Assembly: GCF_009765365.1 (NCBI RefSeq)
Contig: NZ_VTOM01000002.1
Coordinates: 1-64,000 of the forward strand
Direction of reading: 5' to 3'
DNA length: 64,000 nucleotides
DNA from: Antarcticirhabdus aurantiaca
Lineage (GTDB): Bacteria > Pseudomonadota > Alphaproteobacteria > Rhizobiales > Rhizobiaceae
Shown here: positions 34,569 through 43,233 of the stretch, in pieces
Layout of the letters: every line of letters begins with the position of its first letter
Numbering within the stretch: position 1 is the stretch's first letter
Made by a program: the position numbers and the translations under genes
Notes under the pieces: model-generated
Seen by the model: only the letters and a program-made list of their open reading frames with translations
The model's database searches: none
Told to the model about the DNA's origin: nothing

Positions 34569-35243
34569 CTATTCGTCGCCCGGCACGCCGTAGCTCGGCG
34601 CTGCCGCGGGATCGAGGGCGCGCGTCACGTAGGCGTCGAGCTGCGGCCGGTAGAGCGCCCAGAGCGCGGCGAGGTCCTCGATCGGGCAGGTGTGCGTCCA
34701 GTCGACGCGAAGGTCGGCGACCGGCCACTCGACCTCGTCCACGAGCTTGAGGCCCGCCGAATGCACGGGGCCTTCCTCGCCCCCCGCTTCGACCGCCGCC
34801 CGCATCGCGGCGAGGAGGCGATCGCCGAGATGGCCGCTCGACGCTGCGAAGGCCTCGACCATGCGGTGCGGGACGCCCGCGTCGGCCAGAAGGTTGCCGC
34901 CGCAGGCGACGTCCGGCCCCCGGGCCTCGGCGAAGGTGCCGAGCGCGCGCGGGCCGGAATGGACCGCCGAGCCGCCGGCGGCGTCGACCGCCAGCACCTG
35001 GCGGAAGTCCATGTGCCGGGTAGACGCCCTGAGGATCTCGATCGCCTGCTCGGCGCCCGCGCCGAGCGCCATGAGGTCGAGCGTCCTGTTGCCGAGCCGC
35101 GGGTCCGTCACGTTCTGGCTGGCGACGGCGCCGACGCCGGCCCGCGCATAGGCGCAGCGCGCCGCCACCGCCGGCGAGGACGAGGCCACCGCGACGCCGA
35201 ACATGCCGGTCTTCGCGCAGCGCGCGACGATCGAGAAGGTCAC
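34569..35243 (-). CDS. DUF1028 protein (Ntn-hydrolase-like)
   Basis: 224 aa from a GTG at 35243 that overlaps the RidA stop codon (GTGA). Starts VTFSIVARCAKTGMFGVAVA with SSSPAVAARC next, the DUF1028 signature; later VASQNVTDPRLGNRTLDLM and FAEARGPDVACGGNLLADAG. DUF1028 proteins have an Ntn-hydrolase fold and occur beside peptidase, ABC-importer and RidA genes in amide or peptide catabolism. The original N-terminal extension to 35291 is not supported. Function unknown. Confidence 0.88.
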   Translation of the reverse strand: MTFSIVARCAKTGMFGVAVASSSPAVAARCAYARAGVGAVASQNVTDPRLGNRTLDLMALGAGAEQAIEILRASTRHMDFRQVLAVDAAGGSAVHSGPRALGTFAEARGPDVACGGNLLADAGVPHRMVEAFAASSGHLGDRLLAAMRAAVEAGGEEGPVHSAGLKLVDEVEWPVADLRVDWTHTCPIEDLAALWALYRPQLDAYVTRALDPAAAPSYGVPGDE

Positions 35244-35674
35244 GCGGCGTCCTCCGGGATCACGGCTATCGCGTCCACCTCGACCAGCCATTCGGGCCGC
35301 GCCAGCGCCGAAACGACGATGCCGGTGGAAACGGGATAGACGCCCTTCAGCCAGCGGCCGACGACGCGGTAGACGTCCTCGCGGTAGCGCGGATCGGTGA
35401 TGTAGATCGTGATCTTGCAGATATGCGCCAGCTCGGCCCCCGCCTCGCCGAGCAGCAGGGCGATGTTGGCCATCGCCTTCTCGGTCTGGCCCGCGGCGTC
35501 GCCGATCGCCACGCTCTGCGAGGTGTCGAGGTCCTGGCCGATCTGGCCGCGGACGAACACCATCGAGCCCTTGGCCACCACCGTCTGGCAGAGGTCGTTG
35601 TCGAGCTTCTGCTCGGGATAGGTGTCGCGCGTGTTGAACGTGCGGATGCGGGTGTGTGCCACAGGGGCCTCCAT
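35240..35674 (-). CDS. RidA-family (YjgF/YER057c) enamine/imine deaminase
   Basis: 144 aa. GQIGQDLDTSQSVAIGDAAG and QTEKAMANIALLLGEAGAEL, then ICKITIYITDPRYREDVYRV, and VSALARPEWLVEVDAIAVIP with the Arg/Glu pair of the active site (ARPEWLVEVD). RidA enzymes hydrolyse reactive enamines/imines such as 2-aminoacrylate; linked to DUF1028 and amine-degrading genes here it probably deaminates a catabolic intermediate. GTGA overlap with the DUF1028 gene; 27 bases after the flavin monooxygenase gene. Confidence 0.92.
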   Translation of the reverse strand: MEAPVAHTRIRTFNTRDTYPEQKLDNDLCQTVVAKGSMVFVRGQIGQDLDTSQSVAIGDAAGQTEKAMANIALLLGEAGAELAHICKITIYITDPRYREDVYRVVGRWLKGVYPVSTGIVVSALARPEWLVEVDAIAVIPEDAA

Positions 35675-35700
35675 CGATCGGGTGCGGGTCGCGTCGCGCG

Positions 35701-37002
35701 TCAGGCCGAGGCCGCGCGCCGGGCGGGCGCGGCCTTCGCGTCCGCGGCCTCGCGGGCCTCGTGATAGGCGAGGTAGGAGCGCTGCGTCGCGATGTGGTCG
35801 GCCAGGTAGCGGGCGTCGTGCCAGACGCCCCAGATGAAGCTCGACCCGCGCCCCGACAGCCAGGGCAGGCCGAGGAAGTAGATGCCGGGCTCGCTCGATA
35901 CGCCGCGCTGGTGGGCCGGGCGGCCGTTCGCGTCGAAGGCGTCGACCTCCAGCCAGCCGTAGTCGGCTGTGTAGCCGGTCGCCCAGACGATCGCCGAAAC
36001 GCCCGCCGCGGCGAGGTCCAGCTCCAGGATCGGCTCGCTCACGCAGGACGGGTCCTCGCCGATGCTGCGCGCTTCCGGCTCCTCCGGCAGGTCGAGCCCG
36101 TTGCGCGCGACATAGGCGTCCGCCTCGTCGAGAAGGGCGAGGTAGCTCGCATCGCCCCGCGCGATGGTCTCGGCGAGGTCGGGCGCGAAGCGCAGCACCC
36201 CGTCGGCGAAGGACTCGGTGCGCCCGACCAGCGTCATGCCCTCGGCCGCCAGCCGGCGGAAATCCATGGTCTCGCCGCCCCGCGCGCCGCTGACGGCGAT
36301 GGTGACGTGCTCCGTGCCGGACGCGCGGGACTGGATGTCCCACTTGCCGAGCACCCCCAGCCACCACACGAAGTCGCGCCCGCGATAGGCGCGCGGCGGG
36401 CGCTCGTGCGGCCCGATCGACAGGACGACCCGCCGCCCGGCGCGCGACAGCTCGTCGGCGATCTGGACGCCCGAGGAGCCGGCGCCGACCACGAGCACGG
36501 CGCCGTCCGGCAGTTGTCCCGGATTGCGGTAGTCGGCGGAGTGGATCTGCGCAGGCCCCTTTCCGCTCGGCACGACCGGCGGGATCACCGGGGTCTGGAA
36601 GGGACCGGTGGCGGCTACGACGTTGCCGGCCTCGATCACGCCCTGCGAAGTCTCGACGCGAAAGCCACGCCGCCCCTCCAGCCGGCTGACACGCCGCACC
36701 TCGACCCCGCAGCGCACGGGAGCGGAAAAGGCTTCGGCATAGCGCGCGAAATAGCCCGCGACCTCGTCCTTCGGCACGAAGGCGTCGGGATGGAAGGCGT
36801 CGAATTCGAGGCCGGGAAAGCGGTCGTGCCAGGCCGGGCCGTTGGCGACGAGCGAGTCCCAGCGCCCCGAGCGCCAGCGCTCGGCGATGCGGCCGCGCTC
36901 CAGGACGAGGTGCGGCACGCCGTTGCGGCCGAGATGCTCGCTCATCGCGACGCCGGCCTGTCCCGCTCCGACGACGAGCGTATCGATCTGTTCCACTGAC
37001 AT
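35701..37002 (-). CDS. FAD/NADPH-dependent monooxygenase (FMO/YUCCA-like)
   Basis: 433 aa from the ATG at 37002 (GGAGGG upstream); a longer form from 37053 is not needed. FAD-binding VVGAGQAGVAMSEHLGRNGV, the IHSADYRNPGQLPDG segment resembling the FMO fingerprint, the NADPH site VLVVGAGSSGVQIADELSRA, and the C-terminal ATGYTADYGWLEVD. Such proteins hydroxylate N, S or C atoms with O2. In context (RidA, DUF1028, aldehyde dehydrogenase, amine oxidase) it may N-hydroxylate an amine substrate. Confidence 0.88.
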   Translation of the reverse strand: MSVEQIDTLVVGAGQAGVAMSEHLGRNGVPHLVLERGRIAERWRSGRWDSLVANGPAWHDRFPGLEFDAFHPDAFVPKDEVAGYFARYAEAFSAPVRCGVEVRRVSRLEGRRGFRVETSQGVIEAGNVVAATGPFQTPVIPPVVPSGKGPAQIHSADYRNPGQLPDGAVLVVGAGSSGVQIADELSRAGRRVVLSIGPHERPPRAYRGRDFVWWLGVLGKWDIQSRASGTEHVTIAVSGARGGETMDFRRLAAEGMTLVGRTESFADGVLRFAPDLAETIARGDASYLALLDEADAYVARNGLDLPEEPEARSIGEDPSCVSEPILELDLAAAGVSAIVWATGYTADYGWLEVDAFDANGRPAHQRGVSSEPGIYFLGLPWLSGRGSSFIWGVWHDARYLADHIATQRSYLAYHEAREAADAKAAPARRAASA

Positions 37003-37128
37003 TCCCGGTCCCTCCGACGGCCCGGATTCCGCCGCGGGGGCGTATCCGTCCATCGAGGTACCGGACCCACGGCTTCGGCAAAACTATGATTTGGCGCAGC
37101 TCTGCTTCAGCAAAACCGAGGAAGACCG

Positions 37129-38325
37129 CTAGGCGCGAATCGCGGCGAGTAGCCGGTCCATCATCCGGTCGGCAGCCGCGAGCTGCTCCAGCGACACGAA
37201 CTCGTCCGGCTTGTGGCCCTGGTCCATCGAGCCGGGGCCGCACACCACGGTGGGAACGCCGAAGGCCTCGTCGAAGAGGCCGCCTTCGGTGCCGAAGGCG
37301 ACCTTGCAGGTCGCGTCCTCCTCGGTGAGCGAGCGGACGAAGGCCACGACGTCGGCATCTGGCGGCGTATCGAGCGCGGGATAGGCGTTGGTCACCTCGA
37401 CGTCGATCGCGGCGCAGGCGAAGCGCGGCCGCTCGCGCGCGGCGATCGCCTCGGCCTCGGCGCGCAAGGCATGGAGGATCGCGAGCGGATCGTCGCCCGA
37501 AACGTTGCGGATCTCGAAGTCCAGCGCGCAGCGCTCGGGCACGATGTTGAGAACCGTGCCGCCCTCGATCCGCCCGACATGGATCGTTGTGTAGGGCACG
37601 TCGTAGTCCGCGTCCCGGCGGCCGCTCGCCGCGAGCCGGGCCTGCGCCTCGCGCAGGCTTGCCACGAAGTCGGCCGCCAGATGGATGGCGTTCAAGGCCT
37701 TCGGCGCGAGCGCCGAGTGGCCGGCGAGGCCGTGGGCGCAGGCGCGCGCGGCGATCTTGCCCTTGTGGCCGGTCGCCACGCGCATCGAGGTCGGCTCGCC
37801 GACGAGGCAGAAGCGCGGCTCGAAGGCGCGCCGGGCGAGATGCCCGATGAGCGAGCGCACGCCCACGCACCCCACCTCCTCGTCGTGGCTGAAGGCGAGG
37901 TGCAGCGGCATGGCGAGCCGCTCGCCGGCCGCGCGCTCCGCCAGCGCCAGGGCCGCGGCGAGGAAGCCCTTCATGTCCGCCGTCCCCCGCCCGAAGGCCC
38001 GCCCTTCCCGGACGGCGAGGCGGAAGGGGTCGGAAGCCCAGTCCTGCCCGTCCACCGGCACGACGTCGGTGTGCCCCGACAGAAGCATGCCGGGAACCTC
38101 CGCTGGCCCGATCGTGGCGAAGAGGTTCGCCTTCGACCCGTCCGGCGTGCCGACGATCTCGCAGTCGATGCCGCGCCGGCCCAGCAGATCGGCGACGAAA
38201 TCGATCAGCGCGCGATTTGAATCGCGGCTGACGGTCGGGAAGCCGACAAGCCGGTCGAGAAGTTCAAGCGTTCTCGTCGTCAAGGGGCCGCGCCTCAAGC
38301 CATTCCAATTTCCGCTCCATAGCAT
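37129..38325 (-). CDS. M20 peptidase, acetylornithine deacetylase (ArgE)-like
   Basis: 398 aa from the ATG at 38325; an in-frame TTG at 38283 gives the usual family start (LTTRTLELLDRLVGFPTVSR) and may be the true start. Zinc-site motifs in order: SGHTDVVPVDGQDWASDPF, FGRGTADMKGFLAAALALAE, FSHDEEVGCVGVRSLI, GEPTSMRVATGHKG, FGTEGGLFDEAFG and CGPGSMDQGHKPDEFV. The dimerisation domain is in the middle (about 180-290). Cleaves N-acyl groups from amino acids. A degradative rather than biosynthetic role is inferred from its neighbours (DUF1028, RidA, monooxygenase). Confidence 0.9.
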   Translation of the reverse strand: MLWSGNWNGLRRGPLTTRTLELLDRLVGFPTVSRDSNRALIDFVADLLGRRGIDCEIVGTPDGSKANLFATIGPAEVPGMLLSGHTDVVPVDGQDWASDPFRLAVREGRAFGRGTADMKGFLAAALALAERAAGERLAMPLHLAFSHDEEVGCVGVRSLIGHLARRAFEPRFCLVGEPTSMRVATGHKGKIAARACAHGLAGHSALAPKALNAIHLAADFVASLREAQARLAASGRRDADYDVPYTTIHVGRIEGGTVLNIVPERCALDFEIRNVSGDDPLAILHALRAEAEAIAARERPRFACAAIDVEVTNAYPALDTPPDADVVAFVRSLTEEDATCKVAFGTEGGLFDEAFGVPTVVCGPGSMDQGHKPDEFVSLEQLAAADRMMDRLLAAIRA

Positions 38326-38477
38326 GCCCGACCTGAGAACTGGGCGCCACGAAGATCTGCTCGTCACGGCAGAGGCTCCTGACGGAACCGGCAGGACGGC
38401 TCGGTCCTGGATGGGTGTCAAACGGCCTACAAAACTGGGTCTGACTCATGACTGATGCAGTTTGGCGGCGGGAATGA

Positions 38478-39280
38478 CGGTTTCCGTCGGGGATCCGCTC
38501 GGACCTTGTCGTCGAGGCAGCACTCCAGGTCGCCCACCTCGAGGCGGAGATGGTCGCCCACCTCCAGCCGATCGCAAGCATCGGCGAGGCAACCATCACC
38601 TCGGTGGAGGCTCTCGCTCGCTGGACGAGCCCGCAGCTCGGCCGCGTCGGGCCCGACGTCTTCATCCCGTTGGCCGAGCGTGCAGGCATCATGCACCGCC
38701 TGGGCTGACGCTGCTGTCGAAGGCCCTGACATGCCTGGAGCAGATCCTGGGAAAGGTGAAACTGTCCTTCAACCTGCCCGCCCATGACATCACCTGCCAC
38801 GAGACGGTCGTCGCGATCATCTCACTCGTAAGAGGCTCGGGCATTCACCCCTCGCGCCTCGTGAGGGAGCTTACGGAAACGGCGGTAGTGCGGGACTTCC
38901 CGACGGCAGAAGCATCGATCCGCCTGCTGCGCTCGCTCGAGATCAAGATCGCGCTAGATGATTTCGGCGCCGGCCAGTCGAGCCTCAGCTACCTGCGCAG
39001 GCTCTCCTTCGACAAGGTCAAGATCGATCGGAGCTTCATCGTGGGCTCGCAGGACCAGGAAGGTCGCGAGCTCCTGTCGGCCGTCGTCGCATTCTGCAAG
39101 TCGATGCGCATGAAGTGAATAGCGGAAGGGGTGGAGGACGCTTCGCAGCTTCAGCTCCTTCGATCGATCGGCTGCGACTGCTTACAAGGATACTTCCTGG
39201 CCAAGCCGATGCCGATCGAGGAACTGCTGGCATGGGAAGCGGGAGATATCCAGCCGGAAAGGCTCAGGGCACGGGCTTGA
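38478..39280 (+). pseudogene. EAL-domain c-di-GMP phosphodiesterase, broken by two frameshifts
   Basis: Three pieces in successive frames make one EAL domain. Piece 1 (to ~38708): MVAHLQPIASIGEATITSVE, ALARWTSPQLGRVGPDVFIP, LAERAGIMHRLG. Piece 2 (~38706-39118): LSKALTCLEQILGKVKLSFN, RELTETAVVRDFPTAEASIR, IALDDFGAGQSSLSYLRRLS, FDKVKIDRSFIVGSQDQEGR. Piece 3 (~39112-39280): [52 protein letters not shown] and the final GYFLAKPM motifs are all there, so the gene was recently intact. The EAL motif (E-A-L) itself is VEALARW. No GGDEF or sensor domain. Not functional as it stands. Confidence 0.8.
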
Positions 39281-39446
39281 TGTCGTTTCGGCTCGCGTGG
39301 GACCGGAGCTGATGTCGCCGTCGATCCACGCTACGCCTCGGAGACGCGGCCGGAAGGATCTCTGGGCGTTCCGATCGCCTGAGCAACCTTGAAGGGGCGA
39401 AGCGACCGACCGGCTTAGGCAGCGTGGACGCGGGACCTGCTCGCCC

Positions 39447-40070
39447 CTATCGCCACCCCACGACGCAGACCAGCGGATCGCCATCCTGGCCATCTCGCAG
39501 AACAACCGTTTCCACCGCAGCGAAGCCGGCGCGCTCCAGGTACAGGCGCACCAGCCCCGCCTGTCCATTCATGTCGAGCGCCCGCCAGACCGCCACCGCC
39601 TTGGTCGGAAAGCAGCGGTTCGAGAAGCTGACGACGGCGACCCCACCATCGCGAAGCAGGCGCTTGGCGTCGCGGAACACGGACACGGGCTGCTGGAGAT
39701 ACTGCACCCCGACGCAGCACAGGACGGCATCCAGGCTCTCGTCCGGCAGAGGCAGCGTGGGAACGCGGTTGAGGTCCTGAACGAACCATCGGTCGAGGCG
39801 AGGATTGGCGACCAGTTCCTCTCCGTTCATGCCGTGCCCGACGACCTCCCGGAACTCCATCTCGGCGGGCAGATGGCTGACCCAGCTCGACATGAGGTCG
39901 AGAACGCTTCCACCTCGCGGCAGGAGCGTCGCGTAGAAATCGGCCAAGGCCGCGGTGGCGCCCTCGTCGATGTGGGTGACGAGGCGGGCCGGTCTATAGA
40001 ACAGCGCGTCGTCGCCGGCATCGGCCTTGCTGAAGGCGTGGTCCGGCAGTTCGGGAAGGTCGCGGATCAT
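39447..40070 (-). CDS. SAM-dependent methyltransferase
   Basis: 207 aa from the ATG at 40070. SAM-binding block RGGSVLDLMSSWVSHLPAEM and DAVLCCVGVQYLQQPVSVFR, DAKRLLRDGGVAVVSFSNRC are the class I Rossmann methyltransferase motifs; a GMNGEELVANPRLDRWFVQD segment sits between. The motif I is degenerate (VLDLMSSWVS in place of D-x-G-x-G), a feature of a small family of methyltransferase-like proteins. Substrate unknown. No clear operon partner. Confidence 0.75.
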   Translation of the reverse strand: MIRDLPELPDHAFSKADAGDDALFYRPARLVTHIDEGATAALADFYATLLPRGGSVLDLMSSWVSHLPAEMEFREVVGHGMNGEELVANPRLDRWFVQDLNRVPTLPLPDESLDAVLCCVGVQYLQQPVSVFRDAKRLLRDGGVAVVSFSNRCFPTKAVAVWRALDMNGQAGLVRLYLERAGFAAVETVVLRDGQDGDPLVCVVGWR

Positions 40071-40338
40071 AGGATCGCAAATGCCGCGACCGGCCGCTTC
40101 GTTGCGGGAACGACGGTGACGCTCGACGGCTGCCCGGGCTCCTCGCAAGGGCCGTCAGCGGAAAGGCGGCATTCCGGCTTGGCGAATGAAGCAACTGTCG
40201 ATTCTCGCCGGCCCACATGGACCCATACGCCCTGACGAATCGGACGGAAGCTTTTGAACAGGTCTCGACCCAGCCGAGCTATGAGAACGGCACGATGGAA
40301 CCCTCGAACGGCCGCTTCCTGTCGGCAGGCTCCGAGCC

Positions 40339-41652
40339 TCAGCGCGAAGCCTGGACCTGCGGGCTTGGAGCGACCCGCCAGATCGTGTTGGACAGGTCGT
40401 CCGCGATGAGCAGGATCCGCTTCTTCGGATCGAAGGTCACGCCGACGGGCCTGCCCCGTGTCTCGCCGCCCTCGATGTGGAAGCCGGTGACGAAGTCCAC
40501 GGGCTCTCCGGCCGGACGGCCCGCCTCGAACGGCACCCAGACGACCTTGTAGCCCGACGGGTCCAGCCGGTTCCAGCTTCCGTGCTCGCCGACGAAGGCG
40601 CCTTCGGCAAAGGCGCCGCCGAAGCCGTTCTCGGTCGCGAAGGACAGGCCGAGCGCCGCCACGTGCGAGCCGAGCGCGTAGTCCGGCGCGATGGCCGTCT
40701 CGACCAGCTCCGGCTTCTGCGGGTGGACGCGCGGATCGAGGTTCTTGCCCCAGTAGCTGTAGGGCCAGCCGTAGAACGCCCCCTCGCGCACCGACGTCAG
40801 GTAGTCCGGCACCAGTTGGGGCCCGAGCTCGTCGCGCTCGTTGACGACGGCCCACAAGGCCCGGCTCGTCGGCTCGATGGCGAGGGCCGTCGGGTTGCGG
40901 ATGCCGCGGGCGATGGTGCGCGTCGCCCCGCTCGCCCGGTCGATCTCCCAAACGACCGCCCGCTCCTCCTCGACCTCCATGCCGCGCTCGCCGACATTGC
41001 TGTTCGAGCCGATGCCGACGTAGAGCTTGGTGCCGTCGGCGCTGGCCGTCAGCGACTTCGTCCAGTGGTGGTTGATGGCCGAGGGGAGCTTGGTGACCTC
41101 CTCGCCGGGCGCCGTGATCCGCGTCTGGCCCTCTTCGTAGGGGAAGCGCATCAAGGCGTCCTGGTTGGCGACGTAGATCGAGCCGTCCACGAAGGCGAGG
41201 CCGTAGGGCGCGTCGAGGTTCTCGATGAAGACGGTTCGCACCTCCGGGGTGCCGTCATTGTCGGCGTCGCGCAACAGCGAGACGCGGTTGCCGCTCTTCA
41301 CCTGCGTGTTGCCCTGCTTCTTGATGAAGCCGGCGATGATGTCCTTCGGCCGGAGCGCCGGCGCGTTGCCGCCGCGTCCCTCGGCCACGAGGACGTCGCC
41401 GTTGGGAAGGACGAGCATCTGGCGCGGAATGAGGAAGTCGCCGGCGAAGGCGGTGACGGTGAAGCCCTCCGGGACGGTCGGCACCTGCCCGTTCCAGCCC
41501 GCGGGCTCCGCGATCTTCATCGGCGGGACGAGGGTCTCGTTGACGGCGGGAAGGTCGGGCGCCGCGCCGGCCTCCTTGAGGTTCGGGTCGCTCTCGCTGC
41601 AACCCGTAAGGACCAGGGCGGCGACGGCGGTGAGCAGAAGGGGCTTGATCAT
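40339..41652 (-). CDS. PQQ-dependent sugar dehydrogenase-like (sorbosone dehydrogenase) lipoprotein
   Basis: 437 aa from the ATG at 41652. N-terminal lipoprotein signal MIKPLLLTAVAALVLTGCSE (LTGC lipobox). The rest is a six-bladed beta-propeller: FTVTAFAGDFLIPRQMLVLP, GDVLVAEGRGGNAPALRPKD, NLDAPYGLAFVDGSIYVANQ, TKSLTASADGTKLYVGIGSN, GIRNPTALAIEPTSRALWAV, VGEHGSWNRLDPSGYKVVWV, and EIDRASGATRT. The GHSH or HGSWNR block is conserved in soluble glucose/sorbosone dehydrogenases with a PQQ cofactor. It would oxidise a sugar in the periplasm. It overlaps (ATGA) the downstream end of the DUF2231 gene, so the two form an operon. Confidence 0.88.
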   Translation of the reverse strand: MIKPLLLTAVAALVLTGCSESDPNLKEAGAAPDLPAVNETLVPPMKIAEPAGWNGQVPTVPEGFTVTAFAGDFLIPRQMLVLPNGDVLVAEGRGGNAPALRPKDIIAGFIKKQGNTQVKSGNRVSLLRDADNDGTPEVRTVFIENLDAPYGLAFVDGSIYVANQDALMRFPYEEGQTRITAPGEEVTKLPSAINHHWTKSLTASADGTKLYVGIGSNSNVGERGMEVEEERAVVWEIDRASGATRTIARGIRNPTALAIEPTSRALWAVVNERDELGPQLVPDYLTSVREGAFYGWPYSYWGKNLDPRVHPQKPELVETAIAPDYALGSHVAALGLSFATENGFGGAFAEGAFVGEHGSWNRLDPSGYKVVWVPFEAGRPAGEPVDFVTGFHIEGGETRGRPVGVTFDPKKRILLIADDLSNTIWRVAPSPQVQASR

Positions 41653-42086
41653 CGGCTCGGGTCCGGGCGCGTGAATTGGGAGAAGAACATCCAGCCCGCG
41701 GCCAAGGCGAGGAGGCTGGTGACGACCGACAGGACGAGCCCGGTCGCGCCGACCGAGCTCCAGGCGTCGCGCGCATGGTGGAAGGCGTTGACGAGGCCGA
41801 TGATCCACATGACCGCGAGGACGGCGACGTAGGAGAGCCGGCGGCCGCTGTCGGGGCGGTCCAGCTTCACGATCCAGTCGGCCAGCGCCCAGGCGGCGGC
41901 CAGCCCGCCGAAGACGAGCGCCCCGGCGATCGCCCAGCTCGCAAAGTTGCTCCACTGGATCTCGGCCGTTTGAAGGTAGGCCACGTCCGAAGCGAGCGCG
42001 CTCGTAAACAGCGCGACGGGAAAGCTCAGCAGGATGCCGTGCAAGGCGTCGAACGGCGATCGATGGTCGTAGGAAGTGTAGCTCAT
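41649..42086 (-). CDS. DUF2231 membrane protein
   Basis: 145 aa from the ATG at 42086 (GGAG upstream); the ORF is longer but the N-terminal extension has no support. Four TM helices, including LHGILLSFPVALFTSALASD, FASWAIAGALVFGGLAAAWA, LSYVAVLAVMWIIGLVNAFH and LVLSVVTSLLALAAGWMFFS. DUF2231 proteins are small membrane proteins of unknown role, often beside PQQ-dependent sugar dehydrogenases, where they may anchor or provide electron transfer. ATGA overlap with the dehydrogenase gene. Confidence 0.85.
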   Translation of the reverse strand: MSYTSYDHRSPFDALHGILLSFPVALFTSALASDVAYLQTAEIQWSNFASWAIAGALVFGGLAAAWALADWIVKLDRPDSGRRLSYVAVLAVMWIIGLVNAFHHARDAWSSVGATGLVLSVVTSLLALAAGWMFFSQFTRPDPSR

Positions 42087-42425
42087 GCAGGGCTCCGGCT
42101 TCGGCATGGTCACAATCTGGCGTGAAGGCATCCGTTCCGTTGAAGAGAGCCTCGCGCGCCGTAGCTTGGCTCAGTCAGCCCGAAACCCGTCAGCCTATTC
42201 CCGACCTCGAACATAGGCCGGCGTGATGCTGCATCCATTCGCGTCGACGGCAGCCGTGACCAAGTGCGACACCCCCCTTCCCGTCCAATCGCGATCTGTC
42301 GTCCCGCCCCGCTGGCAGGGGGCGTCCGCGCTCCACAATCACGGAACCTCGGACCCGACGGCCCGCGATCGGTGCCGAACCCCTACTCCGCCGCGGACCC
42401 GCGGGTCACCCACCGAAAGCCCGGG
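42087..42425. other. intergenic, no gene seen
   Basis: About 340 bases between the divergent DUF2231 gene and the metallophosphoesterase remnant. It must hold both promoters; no clear boxes recognised and no other feature. Confidence 0.4.
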
Positions 42426-43043
42426 ATGTTCCACCTGAACTTCTCGATACCCTGCCTCTACGTGCTGGCGCGCTGTCTCCTGCCCTTGCCCTGGGGCCGC
42501 CGATCGAAGATCGCGGTGGGTGTCCTGCTCCTTTTCGCGTCGCAGTACCACCTCTGGAGCCGCCTCTCCTCGGGCTCGGTCTTCGCGCCGGAGTTCCCGC
42601 AAGGAGTGGTGCTCGCCTTCAACTGGGCCTTCGGCGCAATCCTGTTCCTGCCGATCTTCCAGATCGCGCTCGATTTCTCCGGCCTCGCAAGGCTCGCGTT
42701 CCGGCGGTCGGGGTCGATCGTGTCGACCCGCGCGCGCTACGGCGCCGCCATCGCCGCGATGCTCCTCGCCGCCCTCGCCGTTCATCAGGCGACGCGGTAC
42801 CCGGAGCCCAAGGACGTTGGGGTCGCGATCCGCGGCCTGCCGCCCGAGTTCGACGGATACCGGCTCCTGCAGCTCACCGACCTTCACCTCAGCCGCCTCT
42901 TCCAGGAGGACTGGGCGCGCGTCGTCGTGGATCGCTTCAGACGTCGCTCCATGCAGATACCGCCACCCGCAGCCTTTGGATCGCAAAGCAGCGGGTCAAC
43001 GAAGCGTTCGGCTCTTGAAGACCTGAACGGACTGGCGACCTGA
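42426..43043 (+). pseudogene. truncated metallophosphoesterase with membrane N-terminus
   Basis: Starts MFHLNFSIPCLYVLARCLLP; a hydrophobic N-terminal region with three to four TM segments (ILFLPIFQIALDFSGLARLA, RYGAAIAAMLLAALAVHQAT), then IRGLPPEFDGYRLLQLTDLH, the first metal-binding D-x-H motif of calcineurin-type phosphoesterases (YkuE/YaeI-like). Homology ends near 42950 after ARVVVDRFRRR; the frame runs on to 43043 in unrelated sequence. The rest of the catalytic domain (GNH, GH motifs) is missing, so it is a non-functional 5' fragment. Confidence 0.75.
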
Positions 43044-43233
43044 CACGCCGGCGCATCTTCTTGTCGAGGGCATCTGCCAAACCGTCAAATGTGTCCGGCA
43101 GGTTGTCGATCACAGCCAAGCTGGCTTGACAGCAGCCGGAAGAAGGTCGATCGCTGGGTGATCTACAGATGCCGCGCGCCGACTTGTCTGTTGTATCTGT
43201 TTGCCAAATCACTCCCGAACGATCGGAAACTCC

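Noticed and set aside
38478-39280. Programmed frameshifting in the EAL gene
   Set aside because: Two separate frame changes and no slippery sequence at the joins; decay is simpler.
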